A stretch of 14,977 bases of DNA from CAG-791 sp002394525 (GCA_946536955.1 CAMNFJ010000065.1:1-14977); one strand, 5' to 3'. Positions 6,052 to 13,152 are shown, numbered from the stretch's first letter. The notes: generated by a model not told the origin, from the letters alone. Numbers and translations are program-made.

Positions 6052-6086
6052 CTCTATGATAGTATGAGAGGCATGTTTTCTCATAT
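6052..6086. promoter_or_regulatory. Putative operator dyads upstream of melA
   Basis: TATGAGA (6064-6070) and TCTCATA (6080-6086) are perfect 7-bp inverted arms separated by 9 bp, covering the putative -35 and half of the spacer. A second overlapping dyad, CCTCT (6052-6056) with AGAGG (6068-6072), covers the -10 box. Such placement is typical of repressor or activator sites in sugar genes. The binding protein is not in this window unless it is the XRE protein. Confidence 0.45.
6057..6085 (-). promoter_or_regulatory. Candidate melA promoter
   Basis: On the minus strand ATGAGA (6080-6085, 4 of 6 matches) is followed after 17 bp by TATCAT (6057-6062, 5 of 6 matches). Initiation near 6050 gives a leader of about 90 nt. 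A weak -35 fits an activator- or repressor-controlled gene. It coincides with two inverted repeats. Confidence 0.45.
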
Positions 6087-6260
6087 GGATTAATGTATTA
6101 TCCCGGCATTTCCTTTCTTTTTCTGTCACTTTTCCATTCTTCCGCAGAATGCCGGGGAACGTAAGTGCTCAGGCATGGCAGACGGGAAACGCATGGAGGT
6201 GATTTCACCTTTGCATCAGGGAGGTTTGTGGTCCGGCACAACCCCCCGGAGTGAAAAAAA
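6087..6260. other. Spacer with small inverted repeats, no gene recognised
   Basis: The 395-bp gene-free stretch 5959-6353 holds the melA leader and promoter, this segment, and then the repeat array and terminator. Visible here are AGGTGA-TT-TCACCT (6197-6210) and a hairpin pairing GGTTTGTG (6223-6230) with CACAACC (6237-6243) with one bulge. A 31-codon plus-strand frame from the ATG near 6193 has no good ribosome site and runs into the repeat array, so it is not called. Confidence 0.5.
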
Positions 6261-6326
6261 GCCTGATGGATTCCCCCAAAAAGCCTGATGGATTCCCCAA
6301 AAAAGCCTGATGAATCCCGAAAAAAA
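6261..6326. repeat. 22-bp tandem repeat, three copies, fused to a terminator
   Basis: Units at 6261-6282, 6283-6304 and 6305-6326 each read GCCTGATGGATTCCCC followed by an A-run; the third copy has three substitutions. The A-run of the last copy is also the T-tail of the minus-strand terminator beside it. Downstream of the terminator the minus strand therefore carries several further T-runs. Confidence 0.9.
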
Positions 6327-6348
6327 GACACGCCGTCGCCGGCGTGTC
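6320..6348 (-). terminator. Strong terminator of the envelope gene cluster
   Basis: GACACGCCG (6327-6335) pairs perfectly over 9 bp with CGGCGTGTC (6340-6348) across a 4-nt loop. On the minus strand seven T residues follow directly. It starts 6 bp past the stop of the last cluster gene. Confidence 0.93.
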
Positions 6349-6353
6349 TGGTT

Positions 6354-7370
6354 TCAATAGAGTTCGACCTCCCGTCTCAGGAGTCCGTAGAGGATGGTGC
6401 GGAGCTCCTGGGCCTGCTTTTCCTGCGCGGGATCCCGGACCGGGATCCTCTGCTTGTTCCCGTCCGCAAAGCGCAGGACTGTCTCCCGCAGGACCATCCT
6501 CTCCTGCTCCTGGTCTTTCAGAAGGCCGGAAAGCTGGTCAGCGGTCTCCCCGTCATAAAAGCTGTCCGGGTGCCCGGGCTCTTTTTTGTCCATATCTTTA
6601 TCTTTGTCCTTGTCCGCGGCCGGACCCGCTTCCCGCAGGGCCCCGGCCAGGCCGCAGATCCAGCTGTATTCCCGCTCTGTCAGGAAGAGGTCATATTCCC
6701 CGTTCTCTCCGAAAAACTCCTCACCGAAGGCATCGTTGCGGCTGCGGAGGATCCACATGTCCTCCGCCTCCCCCTTTTCAAAGGTGAAGACCCGCTCTCT
6801 TGTGCCGGCCTGATGGGAGGAGGGGGAGACCAGAAAGCTGACGGCAGTGAGGGCAGGCGCAAGATTCGCAAGATCCGCCTCTGCCTGCTGCGGCCGGCTT
6901 TCCTCAGGGCCGGCTGCTTCCGCGCCTTTTTTCCCCATGGGGATCCTGACCGGGTCTCTGCCCGGCAGAAGGAGGTTTTCCATGCGGTTTTCGATAGCCT
7001 CCTTCCAGCCCGGGAGCTTTTCCATCTCCTCCACCCAGTTGTCGCAGGGGAGCTTCTCAAAGATCTCCGTCTCCGCGGGACTGGCCGCGAAGCCGTGGTT
7101 TCTGGCATTGCGCAGGTAGCGGTGGATAAAATAGTGGCCCACCTTTTTGCTGGACATATCGTAGTAGTAGGACAGGCCTCCGCTGGTGGCATTGTCCACG
7201 CAATAGTAGACAAAGCCGGTAAAGAGATCCAGCTCCAGGCTCCGGGTATATTCGCCCTCCTTCCGGTCCAGGACCGTCAGGCACTTTCTGCCCCGTCTTC
7301 CCAGGGGGATCCGGTAGGAGCCCCTCTCATCGCTGTATTCCAGGTGTCCTCTGACTACTTCCGCCTTCAT
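6354..7370 (-). CDS. Hypothetical protein, last gene of the envelope cluster
   Basis: This 338-residue protein matches no family I recognise. The N-terminal third (1-130) looks folded: alternating strands rich in Tyr and Arg (RGRKCLTVLDRKEGEYTRSL, LDLFTGFVYYCVDNATSGG, YYYDMSSKKVGHYF), then helices. The middle (about 150-170) is a Glu/Pro/Gln/Ala linker. A second folded part follows (TAVSFLV, RVFTFEKGEAEDMWILRSRN, YDLFLTEREYSWICGLAGAL). A charged stretch of Asp/Lys alternation near 255-265 precedes the C-terminal helices. It has no signal peptide or membrane segment, so it is probably cytoplasmic. The ATG at 7370 follows GGAGG at 7 nt. It lies 31 bp after the YARHG gene and just before a strong terminator, so it is very likely co-transcribed. 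Function is unknown. Confidence 0.85.
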   Translation of the reverse strand: MKAEVVRGHLEYSDERGSYRIPLGRRGRKCLTVLDRKEGEYTRSLELDLFTGFVYYCVDNATSGGLSYYYDMSSKKVGHYFIHRYLRNARNHGFAASPAETEIFEKLPCDNWVEEMEKLPGWKEAIENRMENLLLPGRDPVRIPMGKKGAEAAGPEESRPQQAEADLANLAPALTAVSFLVSPSSHQAGTRERVFTFEKGEAEDMWILRSRNDAFGEEFFGENGEYDLFLTEREYSWICGLAGALREAGPAADKDKDKDMDKKEPGHPDSFYDGETADQLSGLLKDQEQERMVLRETVLRFADGNKQRIPVRDPAQEKQAQELRTILYGLLRREVELY

Positions 7371-7401
7371 TCAACTGCCTCCGTCCGATACAGTACCGGT
7401 T

Positions 7402-8511
7402 TTACTTGATCACCGCAGCGAGATATTCCTTCTCCAGCCCGACCAGGAAATTCACATAGGCCTTTTCGTTCTCATTCATGTCGGCCTCCGTCACTTTCTT
7501 TTCCGATACAGGCTTGTACCACTTCATTTTCGCGAAATAGTCGGCGTATTCCAGTTCCTTAAAGTCGTATCCCTTCCGGGCATAGATCTCATTGATGGCA
7601 AGCCGGATCTCCGCCGCCGTCCTCCCGGCTCCCGCCAGCCTGTACTCGTGCAGGAAGCGGGCCCGGATGGCCGTCCTGTCCGGTTTGGCCGAACCGCTCT
7701 GTTCAAACAGATAGGTGGACTTGAGGTACTGGCCGGCCTCCTTCAGAAGCCCCGACCTGTCTGTCTGCTCCAGGACCTTCATGGAGGGGTAGCTGACAGT
7801 CATACTGTAGAAGCAGACCTCATCCTCCCGGGTCTCGGGATTTTTCATATACCAGTCCAGGGCGACCTTTTTGTCCTCCCGGTCGATATAGCGGATCCTG
7901 GCATAGGCAGTGCAGTAACCATTCAGAGCCGGAAGGGACATGATCTTCTTTATGGGAGCGTAATTGGGCTGCTTATAGCTTTTTCCCAGGTCCGCGGAAA
8001 AGTTCGGCACGGAAATGGATTCCATATCAATCCCGTCGATATAGATGAGGTTTCCATCAAAGAAATACGTGTCCCCCTGTTCCTGGACCCTGTGAAAGGC
8101 ATTCATCTCCCAGGTCCTGCCCTTGTCGGCGGAAACCAGTTCATAACCATTGAGCTGATTCATACCGGGCTCCGGGTCAATGACGCAGTAGAGGAACTTT
8201 CCGTCCCGGCACAGAGTGACGGGATCACTAACCATGATCGATTCCATGCCCGCAAATTCTCTCATGCTCAGGCCCTGGGTCTTGCCGGCCATGATCCTGC
8301 CCAGCACATTGCGGCAGCGGCTCACTTCTTCCCTGCTGAAGGACGCATTGTTTTTGATCTTTATATCTTTTGCGGACACCTCCAGCGCATCATCGGTCCC
8401 CTGTGCAAAAGAGATACTGTCCGTCTCTGTTTTTTCATCTGCAAAAACACCCGTTGACAGGACAAGCACTGCCGCCAGAACCATAGCTGCCTGTCTGCAC
8501 CATCTGAACAT
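7402..8511 (-). CDS. Secreted protein with Asp-box motifs and a C-terminal YARHG domain
   Basis: This 369-residue protein begins with a signal peptide: MFRWCRQ, a hydrophobic core AAMVLAAVLVLSTG, and likely cleavage after VFA near residue 24. Two Asp-box (BNR) turns, SADKGRTW (127-134) and SADLGKSY (172-179), lie 45 residues apart, the spacing of beta-propeller blades. Blade-like strands (KFLYCVIDPEP, DTYFFDGNLIYIDG) surround them. Residues about 300-365 match a YARHG domain: INEIYARKGYDFKE, then YFAKMKWYKP and a terminal helix. YARHG is a short extracellular domain of unknown function in secreted Firmicute proteins. AGGGAGG lies 5 nt before the ATG. The gene sits between the structured spacer and the last cluster gene, 31 bp apart. 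Two Asp-boxes are too few to claim a complete propeller. The ligand is unknown. Confidence 0.82.
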   Translation of the reverse strand: MFRWCRQAAMVLAAVLVLSTGVFADEKTETDSISFAQGTDDALEVSAKDIKIKNNASFSREEVSRCRNVLGRIMAGKTQGLSMREFAGMESIMVSDPVTLCRDGKFLYCVIDPEPGMNQLNGYELVSADKGRTWEMNAFHRVQEQGDTYFFDGNLIYIDGIDMESISVPNFSADLGKSYKQPNYAPIKKIMSLPALNGYCTAYARIRYIDREDKKVALDWYMKNPETREDEVCFYSMTVSYPSMKVLEQTDRSGLLKEAGQYLKSTYLFEQSGSAKPDRTAIRARFLHEYRLAGAGRTAAEIRLAINEIYARKGYDFKELEYADYFAKMKWYKPVSEKKVTEADMNENEKAYVNFLVGLEKEYLAAVIK

Positions 8512-8562
8512 AACTACCTCCCTTGTAAAGCAAATGTCTGCCGTAAATCTGATTCTTACTCT

Positions 8563-8706
8563 GTCTCCGCGCCGAAGCGCTTCAGCGCGGAGACACCCGG
8601 GGAGAAATCCGCACAGGCGGTTTCTCCGATGGAATCGGCGAAGTTTGCGGCGCTTCGGCGCAAACTCCGGGTATGACTAAAACGCTGTCGGGCATCTTCA
8701 GTCATA
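8563..8706. other. Densely structured intergenic element of nested inverted repeats
   Basis: The 206-bp spacer holds hairpin A (8563-8594: GTCTCCGCGC with GCGCGGAGAC, plus an inner palindrome GAAGCGCTTC). An outer stem ACCCGG (8595-8600) with CCGGGT (8667-8672) encloses hairpin B (8601-8627), small hairpin E (CCGAT/ATCGG, 8626-8638) and hairpin C (AGTTTGCG/CGCAAACT, 8642-8666). Dyad D (TATGACT/AGTCATA) spans 8672-8706. The 12-mer at 8569-8580 in A is a perfect reverse complement of 8650-8661 in C, allowing an alternative long-range pairing. There is no T-run, so it is not a plain terminator. It could be a transcript-processing or stability element, a regulatory RNA, or an extragenic palindromic repeat. 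Confidence 0.8.
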
Positions 8707-8717
8707 AAGCCGCCTGC

Positions 8718-9743
8718 TCAGAAATTCCCGAAGCTGTCAAAGAGGGATGAGGATATTTCCTCCACGCTCTTTGTCTCCTCCGCGTCCAGGGCCTCCTGAG
8801 GGATCTCGATCGTCTGGATCTCATCAAATCTGTCAAAGGTCATGTCGATCTTGAAGCTCTTGAAGCTGAGAGTCAATCCCTCAAACATGGTTCCCTTGAG
8901 TCTGTCGTTGATCCTGCCGCTGATGAACTTGTCGCTGAGGGCCGTACAGTCCGCCGTGATCCTGGCGGGAAGGCCGGACTCCTTGTAGATATACAGTTCT
9001 GCCGGGATCTCTACCGAGTCCTCCGAGGAGACGTTTGCATCCAGGCCGAACCGGCTCAGGTCCGTCCCGCCCGTCCGGGCAAGCTCGAAGAGGAGCTTAT
9101 CGTTCATGATAAAGCTGGTCTGGTAGGCCTCCTTGTCATTGATGGTGACCAGGTCCTTCTTGAGCTCGGGATTCTTGAGGTTCTCCTTGAGCTTTCCGGC
9201 GGTTTCCATCAGTTCAAAAATGGATTCATTGCCGGCTGCCCCGCCGGTCTCATCCTTCTGGTCTGCGCCCGCCTGGCCGTCTGTCCGGCCCTCCTGCGCC
9301 TCATCCTTTCCGGATTCCTCGGGATCGACGACAGTCTTTGTCCACTTGCCGCCCTCTTCCCTGGTATAGATGATCTGTTTTTTGTCTTCGGTATGATCCA
9401 TGTACTGCTCGATTTTGGAGTTCATGGTCTGGCCCAGGGCCTCCAGGGTCAGTTCAAAAGTCTGTGCGGACCGGAGAGGCTCTTTTGTCACATCCATGTC
9501 CGATACCGCTCCCAGCTTTCCCGAGACCGTCAGGTCTGCGGATCCAAGGCCGACCTCAAATTCCGTGTCCACCTTTGTCAACACGCCGACGGAAGTCACT
9601 TTGCCCAGCTTTTTGGCCATGTTGGCCACGAGAGATTCAAAGGTGGGCTTAAAGAGGCCGCAGCCCGACAGAAGGACCACAAGAGCTGTCAGGAAAGCTG
9701 TCGCCGCGTGGAGTCTGTATCTGTTTTTCCCTGTGTTCATCAT
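8718..9743 (-). CDS. Putative lipoprotein, coupled to the GH3 gene
   Basis: This 341-residue protein has a lipoprotein signal peptide: MMNTGKNRYR, a hydrophobic core HAATAFLTALVVLL, and lipobox LSGC with Cys28 as the lipidation site. The mature part looks beta-rich with amphipathic strands (SVGVLTKVDTEFEVGLGSAD, KKQIIYTREEGGKW, AELYIYKESGLPARI, LSFKSFKIDMTFDRF). This resembles the LolA/LprG-like or DUF6612-type lipoproteins of Firmicutes, a tentative placement. A Glu/Gly/Asp-rich linker near 140-175 splits the two halves. The ATG at 9743 begins one base after the GH3 stop (9745-9747), and a GAAGGAAG ribosome site lies within the GH3 3' end, so translation is probably coupled. It should be anchored on the outer face of the membrane and work with the GH3 enzyme, perhaps binding glycan or lipid. 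This role is inference. Confidence 0.87.
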   Translation of the reverse strand: MMNTGKNRYRLHAATAFLTALVVLLSGCGLFKPTFESLVANMAKKLGKVTSVGVLTKVDTEFEVGLGSADLTVSGKLGAVSDMDVTKEPLRSAQTFELTLEALGQTMNSKIEQYMDHTEDKKQIIYTREEGGKWTKTVVDPEESGKDEAQEGRTDGQAGADQKDETGGAAGNESIFELMETAGKLKENLKNPELKKDLVTINDKEAYQTSFIMNDKLLFELARTGGTDLSRFGLDANVSSEDSVEIPAELYIYKESGLPARITADCTALSDKFISGRINDRLKGTMFEGLTLSFKSFKIDMTFDRFDEIQTIEIPQEALDAEETKSVEEISSSLFDSFGNF

Positions 9744-9744
9744 A

Positions 9745-12105
9745 TTAGTCTTCCTTCTCTTTTTTGTTCTCTGCCTGATCTGTACCGGCCTTCTTCTCAG
9801 CTGCGGAATCATTTTCCTTTACGGATTTGTTTTCCTTTGTGGAATCAGTTTTCTTTACGGAATTATTATCCTTCGTGGAAGCAGTTTCCTTTGCCGGTTC
9901 CTTCTCTGAGTCAGCCTCCGCTCCGGCCTCTTTGGCCTTGTCTTCTGTCTTCCTGCCGGAGTCAGCGGCTGAGAAGCCTCTGGGATAAAGGATCTCCCCG
10001 GAGTAGAGGTATTCGTCGGTCAGAGCGGGCAGGTCGACCGGGAGCTTTCCCTCCGGCGTAAACTCCCCGAAGACCGCGCAGATCGCGGCGGGCAGGTTGG
10101 GACTGAAGGACGTGTTTTCATCCGGTGTCTCCAGCATCCAGGTCGATCCGTAGGTGAGCAGGATGGCATCCGCGCTCTGGTACCTGGCCGCGTCATAGGG
10201 GAGCTCCGCGCTGATCACGGTGATCTTCTTTCCGTCCTTATGGACGGCGTCGATGATCCGGTCCAGGACCGCCCCGGATTCTCCCTCCTCTGTCCCCGGA
10301 TCCAGCTCCGATGCCTCGAAGAGTGTGGTGACGGCGATCACACAGTCCGCCCCGCGGGCGGCTTCCAGGCACTGGGCCTCCGCGGCCCGGTCATAGACCA
10401 GGGTCTCCCACTCGGTCCCCTCCGGGATCGCCTTTTCCTCCTCCAGACGTTTTTTCGCGAAGGCAGCCGTTTCCACCCTGCTCTGCCCCGGGTAGAGGAT
10501 CAGGATCCGCTGTCCCTTTTTGACCGCGCAGGGAAGGGCTTCATTTTCGTTTTTCACAAGGGTGATCCCCTTCTGGGTCATGTTCCAGGCTTTTTCCCGG
10601 GCCTTCTGGATCTCCTCGTCCGCGGGGAGGGCCTTGTCAAGCTGGTCCTGTGTCAGGACCGCCTGATCCGTGTCCAGCAGGCCGTACCTGGCCTTGAGGG
10701 TGAGGATCCTGCGGACCGACTCGTCGATCCTTTCCTGTTTGATCTCCCCCTTCTCAGCCATTTCGACGATCCTGTCGATCGAAGCTCCGAGCCTTTGCAG
10801 AGAGTCCCTGTCAAAGACTGTATGGGGGGACAGGAGGATATCGGCACCCGCGTTGATGGACATGCGGTAGACATCGTCCTCCGCAAAGTGCTCCGTCAGG
10901 GAGGCCATCTCCAGGGCATCCGTGATCACGACGCCCTCAAATCCCATCTTGTTCCGTAGGATGTCCGTGAGGATGGTGTGAGACATGGTGGCGGGCAGGT
11001 AGACCTCCTCCCCGGTCGCTTTGGACCTGTAGGTCTCCTGATCCAGCCCCGGATACTCGATGTGGGCGGTCATGATCATCTCCGCACCCGCTTCGATTCC
11101 CAGCCGGAAGGGGACCAGTTCCTTCTCGTTGAGCTGGTCCAGGGTCTTTTCCACCCTGGGGAGCCCGGTGTGGCTGTCCGAATCCGTATTTCCGTGTCCG
11201 GGGAAATGCTTGAGGACCGGGATGGTCCCGCTCTGCGACATACCCTGCATAAAGGCTGTGCCGCAGGAGGCGACTGTCAGAAGGTCATCCGAAAAGGCCC
11301 GGACACCGATCACGGGGTTCTCCGGATTGTCGTTGACATCCATGACAGGGCCGAAGGCCGTATTGATCGAGACGGCCGCAAGCTGTTTTCCGATCTCCAG
11401 GCCCTCCTGCCTGGCATACTCCGGGTCGCCGGTGGCCGCGACGGCCATATTGCCGGGCCAGCCGACTCCCTGCCCCAGGCGGCTGACAATGCCGCCCTCC
11501 TCGTCGGCAGAGACCAGCAGCGGGATCTTCACTTCGCTGTCCGTCTCCGCATTGGCCTTCTGCATGTCATTCACCAGAGTCAGGGTCTTCCGGCTCTCCC
11601 CGCAGTTTTCTCCGTATAAAAGGACCCCGCCGAGCCGTCTCTCGGAGAGAAAGTCCCTGACCTCGTCATTCATCTCTTCGAAGGAAGTAATCTGGCCGGA
11701 AGGATCATCCCGCCAGCCGCGGAAGGAGACATGGATCATCTGGCCGACCTTTTCCCGCAGGGTCATATCTGCCATCAGCTGATCAATGCGATGCCTCTGC
11801 TTGTCAGCCCCGAGGTTCAGGAGAGAGTCCGTTCCTGTCTGTTCCGATGCCGAGCCGGACAGGGCTGCGTCCTCATCCTCATCCTGGCCGGGAGCCCCGC
11901 TCAGGTCGACAGCATCGGCCCCGTCCTCCTGCCCGGACTCCTCTGTCTTCTGCGCGGCCTCGGCCCTGACCGTCCAACCCGCCGCCGGAACAAGAGCCTG
12001 AAGGGCCAGCAGCGCGGTCAGCACACAGGCCGCCGCCTGCAGATAGAGCAATTGTTTCCGTGTGCGGAGGCCCGGCCGGTCTCCTGATTTCCTGAATCCT
12101 GTCAT
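9745..12105 (-). CDS. nagZ: Secreted GH3 beta-N-acetylhexosaminidase (NagZ/YbbD type)
   Basis: This protein of about 786 residues has an N-terminal signal or anchor segment (QAAACVLTALLALQALV, 23-39; possible cleavage after RAEA near 50) without a lipobox. An acidic linker follows (53-95). The GH3 barrel starts near 105. KHFPGHGNTDSDSHTGLP (299-316) is the NagZ signature, with the Asp310-Ser-His312 catalytic dyad loop typical of N-acetylglucosaminidases. VITDALEM gives the nucleophile Asp396. A second alpha/beta domain (about 500-710) makes it the two-domain form seen in Bacillus YbbD. The last 70 or so residues are a Lys/Glu/Ser/Thr low-complexity tail, perhaps wall-associated. It probably trims GlcNAc from peptidoglycan fragments outside the membrane. 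The ATG at 12105 is chosen because AAGGAAG sits 5 nt upstream; an in-frame GTG at 12111 overlaps that site. It heads the envelope cluster. Confidence 0.9.
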   Translation of the reverse strand: MTGFRKSGDRPGLRTRKQLLYLQAAACVLTALLALQALVPAAGWTVRAEAAQKTEESGQEDGADAVDLSGAPGQDEDEDAALSGSASEQTGTDSLLNLGADKQRHRIDQLMADMTLREKVGQMIHVSFRGWRDDPSGQITSFEEMNDEVRDFLSERRLGGVLLYGENCGESRKTLTLVNDMQKANAETDSEVKIPLLVSADEEGGIVSRLGQGVGWPGNMAVAATGDPEYARQEGLEIGKQLAAVSINTAFGPVMDVNDNPENPVIGVRAFSDDLLTVASCGTAFMQGMSQSGTIPVLKHFPGHGNTDSDSHTGLPRVEKTLDQLNEKELVPFRLGIEAGAEMIMTAHIEYPGLDQETYRSKATGEEVYLPATMSHTILTDILRNKMGFEGVVITDALEMASLTEHFAEDDVYRMSINAGADILLSPHTVFDRDSLQRLGASIDRIVEMAEKGEIKQERIDESVRRILTLKARYGLLDTDQAVLTQDQLDKALPADEEIQKAREKAWNMTQKGITLVKNENEALPCAVKKGQRILILYPGQSRVETAAFAKKRLEEEKAIPEGTEWETLVYDRAAEAQCLEAARGADCVIAVTTLFEASELDPGTEEGESGAVLDRIIDAVHKDGKKITVISAELPYDAARYQSADAILLTYGSTWMLETPDENTSFSPNLPAAICAVFGEFTPEGKLPVDLPALTDEYLYSGEILYPRGFSAADSGRKTEDKAKEAGAEADSEKEPAKETASTKDNNSVKKTDSTKENKSVKENDSAAEKKAGTDQAENKKEKED

Positions 12106-12141
12106 GTCCACTTCCTTTTATGCTATGTATCATGTTATGTG

Positions 12142-12177
12142 AAAAGACCTGCATCAGGAAAGATCCCGATGCAGGTC
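12142..12177 (-). terminator. Terminator or attenuator after tpiA, just upstream of the GH3 gene
   Basis: GACCTGCATC (12146-12155) pairs perfectly over 10 bp with GATGCAGGTC (12168-12177), loop 12 nt. On the minus strand the stem is followed by TTTTC. It ends only 36 nt before the GH3 start codon, leaving no room for a promoter between. A weak -10-like TATAGT lies upstream at 12191-12196 without a good -35. Confidence 0.78.
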
Positions 12178-12262
12178 CTGACCACCCGTAACTATACCTG
12201 ATAATTCGATATACGATATTATGCGATCGGACCGCCGCCATAGCGGCCCCTACAGGTAAAAA

Positions 12263-13012
12263 TTATTTGTAGTTGACGATGTTGCCGAAGTCTTCCTTGA
12301 GGGAAGCGCCGCCGATCAGGCCGCCGTCGATGTCGGGCTGGGCAAAGAGCTCGGGAGCGGACTTGCCGTTGACAGAGCCGCCGTACTGGATGCGGATCTT
12401 CTCAGCAGTATCGGTGTCATAGATCTCTGCGATGAGCTCGCGGATGGCGTGGCAGACTTCCTGGGCCTGCTCGGTGGTAGCGACCTTGCCGGTGCCGATC
12501 GCCCAGATGGGCTCATAGGCGATGACCATGGAGGCTGCCTGCTCGGCTGTGACGCCGATCAGGTCGCTCTTGAGCTGCAGGCGGATCCAGTCGATGGTGA
12601 CGTTGGCTTCGCGCTGCTCAAGGGACTCGCCGCAGCAGAGGATCGGGATCAGGCCGTACTCGAAGGCCTTGAGGACTTTCCTGTTCAGGAAGGCATCGTC
12701 CTCTTTGTAGTAATCTCTTCTCTCGGAATGGCCGATGATGACATACTTGACGCCGGCATCCTTGAGCATTGCGCCGGAGACCTCGCCGGTGAAAGCGCCG
12801 CTGTCCTTATCGGAAATGTTCTCTGCGCCGACAGCCACGTTGGAGCCCTTGACAGCTTCCACAACGGGAACGATGTCGATCGCGGGGACGCAGTAAACGA
12901 CATCCACGTCATCATTCTTTACAAGGGGAGCAAGCATCTCGACGAGAGCCTTGGCCTCTGTAGGGGTCTTGTTCATTTTCCAGTTGCCTGCTACGATTTT
13001 CCTTCTTGCCAT
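12263..13012 (-). CDS. tpiA: Triosephosphate isomerase
   Basis: This 249-residue protein has the usual length of the family. It interconverts dihydroxyacetone phosphate and glyceraldehyde 3-phosphate in glycolysis, in the cytosol, as a homodimer. Active-site residues are all present: Lys12 in GNWKMNKT, His95 in VIIGHSERR, and Glu167 in AYEPIWAIGTGK, whose tail is the mobile loop 6. The phosphate-binding YGGSVN and GLIGGASL motifs close the barrel. The ATG at 13012 follows TGGAGA at 6-7 nt and gives the family start ARRKIVAGNWKMN; the four upstream codons from a TTG overlap the ribosome site. It lies 140 bp after pgk in the order gap-pgk-tpiA, with a strong hairpin in the spacer. No gpmI follows; a terminator and the GH3 gene come next. 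Confidence 0.98.
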   Translation of the reverse strand: MARRKIVAGNWKMNKTPTEAKALVEMLAPLVKNDDVDVVYCVPAIDIVPVVEAVKGSNVAVGAENISDKDSGAFTGEVSGAMLKDAGVKYVIIGHSERRDYYKEDDAFLNRKVLKAFEYGLIPILCCGESLEQREANVTIDWIRLQLKSDLIGVTAEQAASMVIAYEPIWAIGTGKVATTEQAQEVCHAIRELIAEIYDTDTAEKIRIQYGGSVNGKSAPELFAQPDIDGGLIGGASLKEDFGNIVNYK

Positions 13013-13059
13013 TTTAATCTCCAATCCGGAGCGCCTCTCACCATAACGGACTGCAGGAA

Positions 13060-13125
13060 AGAAGGTTATCCTTCTGCCCCGCGTGTGTCACATTCCGCGC
13101 GCGGCGCTCCCCTGCGCGCGGAATG
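13060..13125. other. Hairpins in the pgk-tpiA spacer
   Basis: A perfect 12-bp stem pairs CATTCCGCGCGC (13091-13102) with GCGCGCGGAATG (13114-13125) over an 11-nt loop. A second hairpin AGAAGG-TTAT-CCTTCT lies at 13060-13075. Neither is followed by a T-run on the minus strand, so they are not simple terminators. In the transcript they would sit between pgk and tpiA, where such stems can block exonucleases or mark processing sites. That role is inferred. Confidence 0.7.
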
Positions 13126-13152
13126 ATCTTACTTCTATCTTATATGAAAGAC

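Noticed and set aside
6221..6250. Terminator at the GGTTTGTG/CACAACC hairpin
   Set aside because: No T-run follows directly on either strand; the A-run after it belongs to the repeat array, and the nearby 9-bp stem at 6327-6348 is the better terminator.
6193..6288. 31-codon plus-strand frame MEVISPLHQ...
   Set aside because: Poor ribosome site, ends inside the 22-bp repeat array, and no conserved character can be judged.
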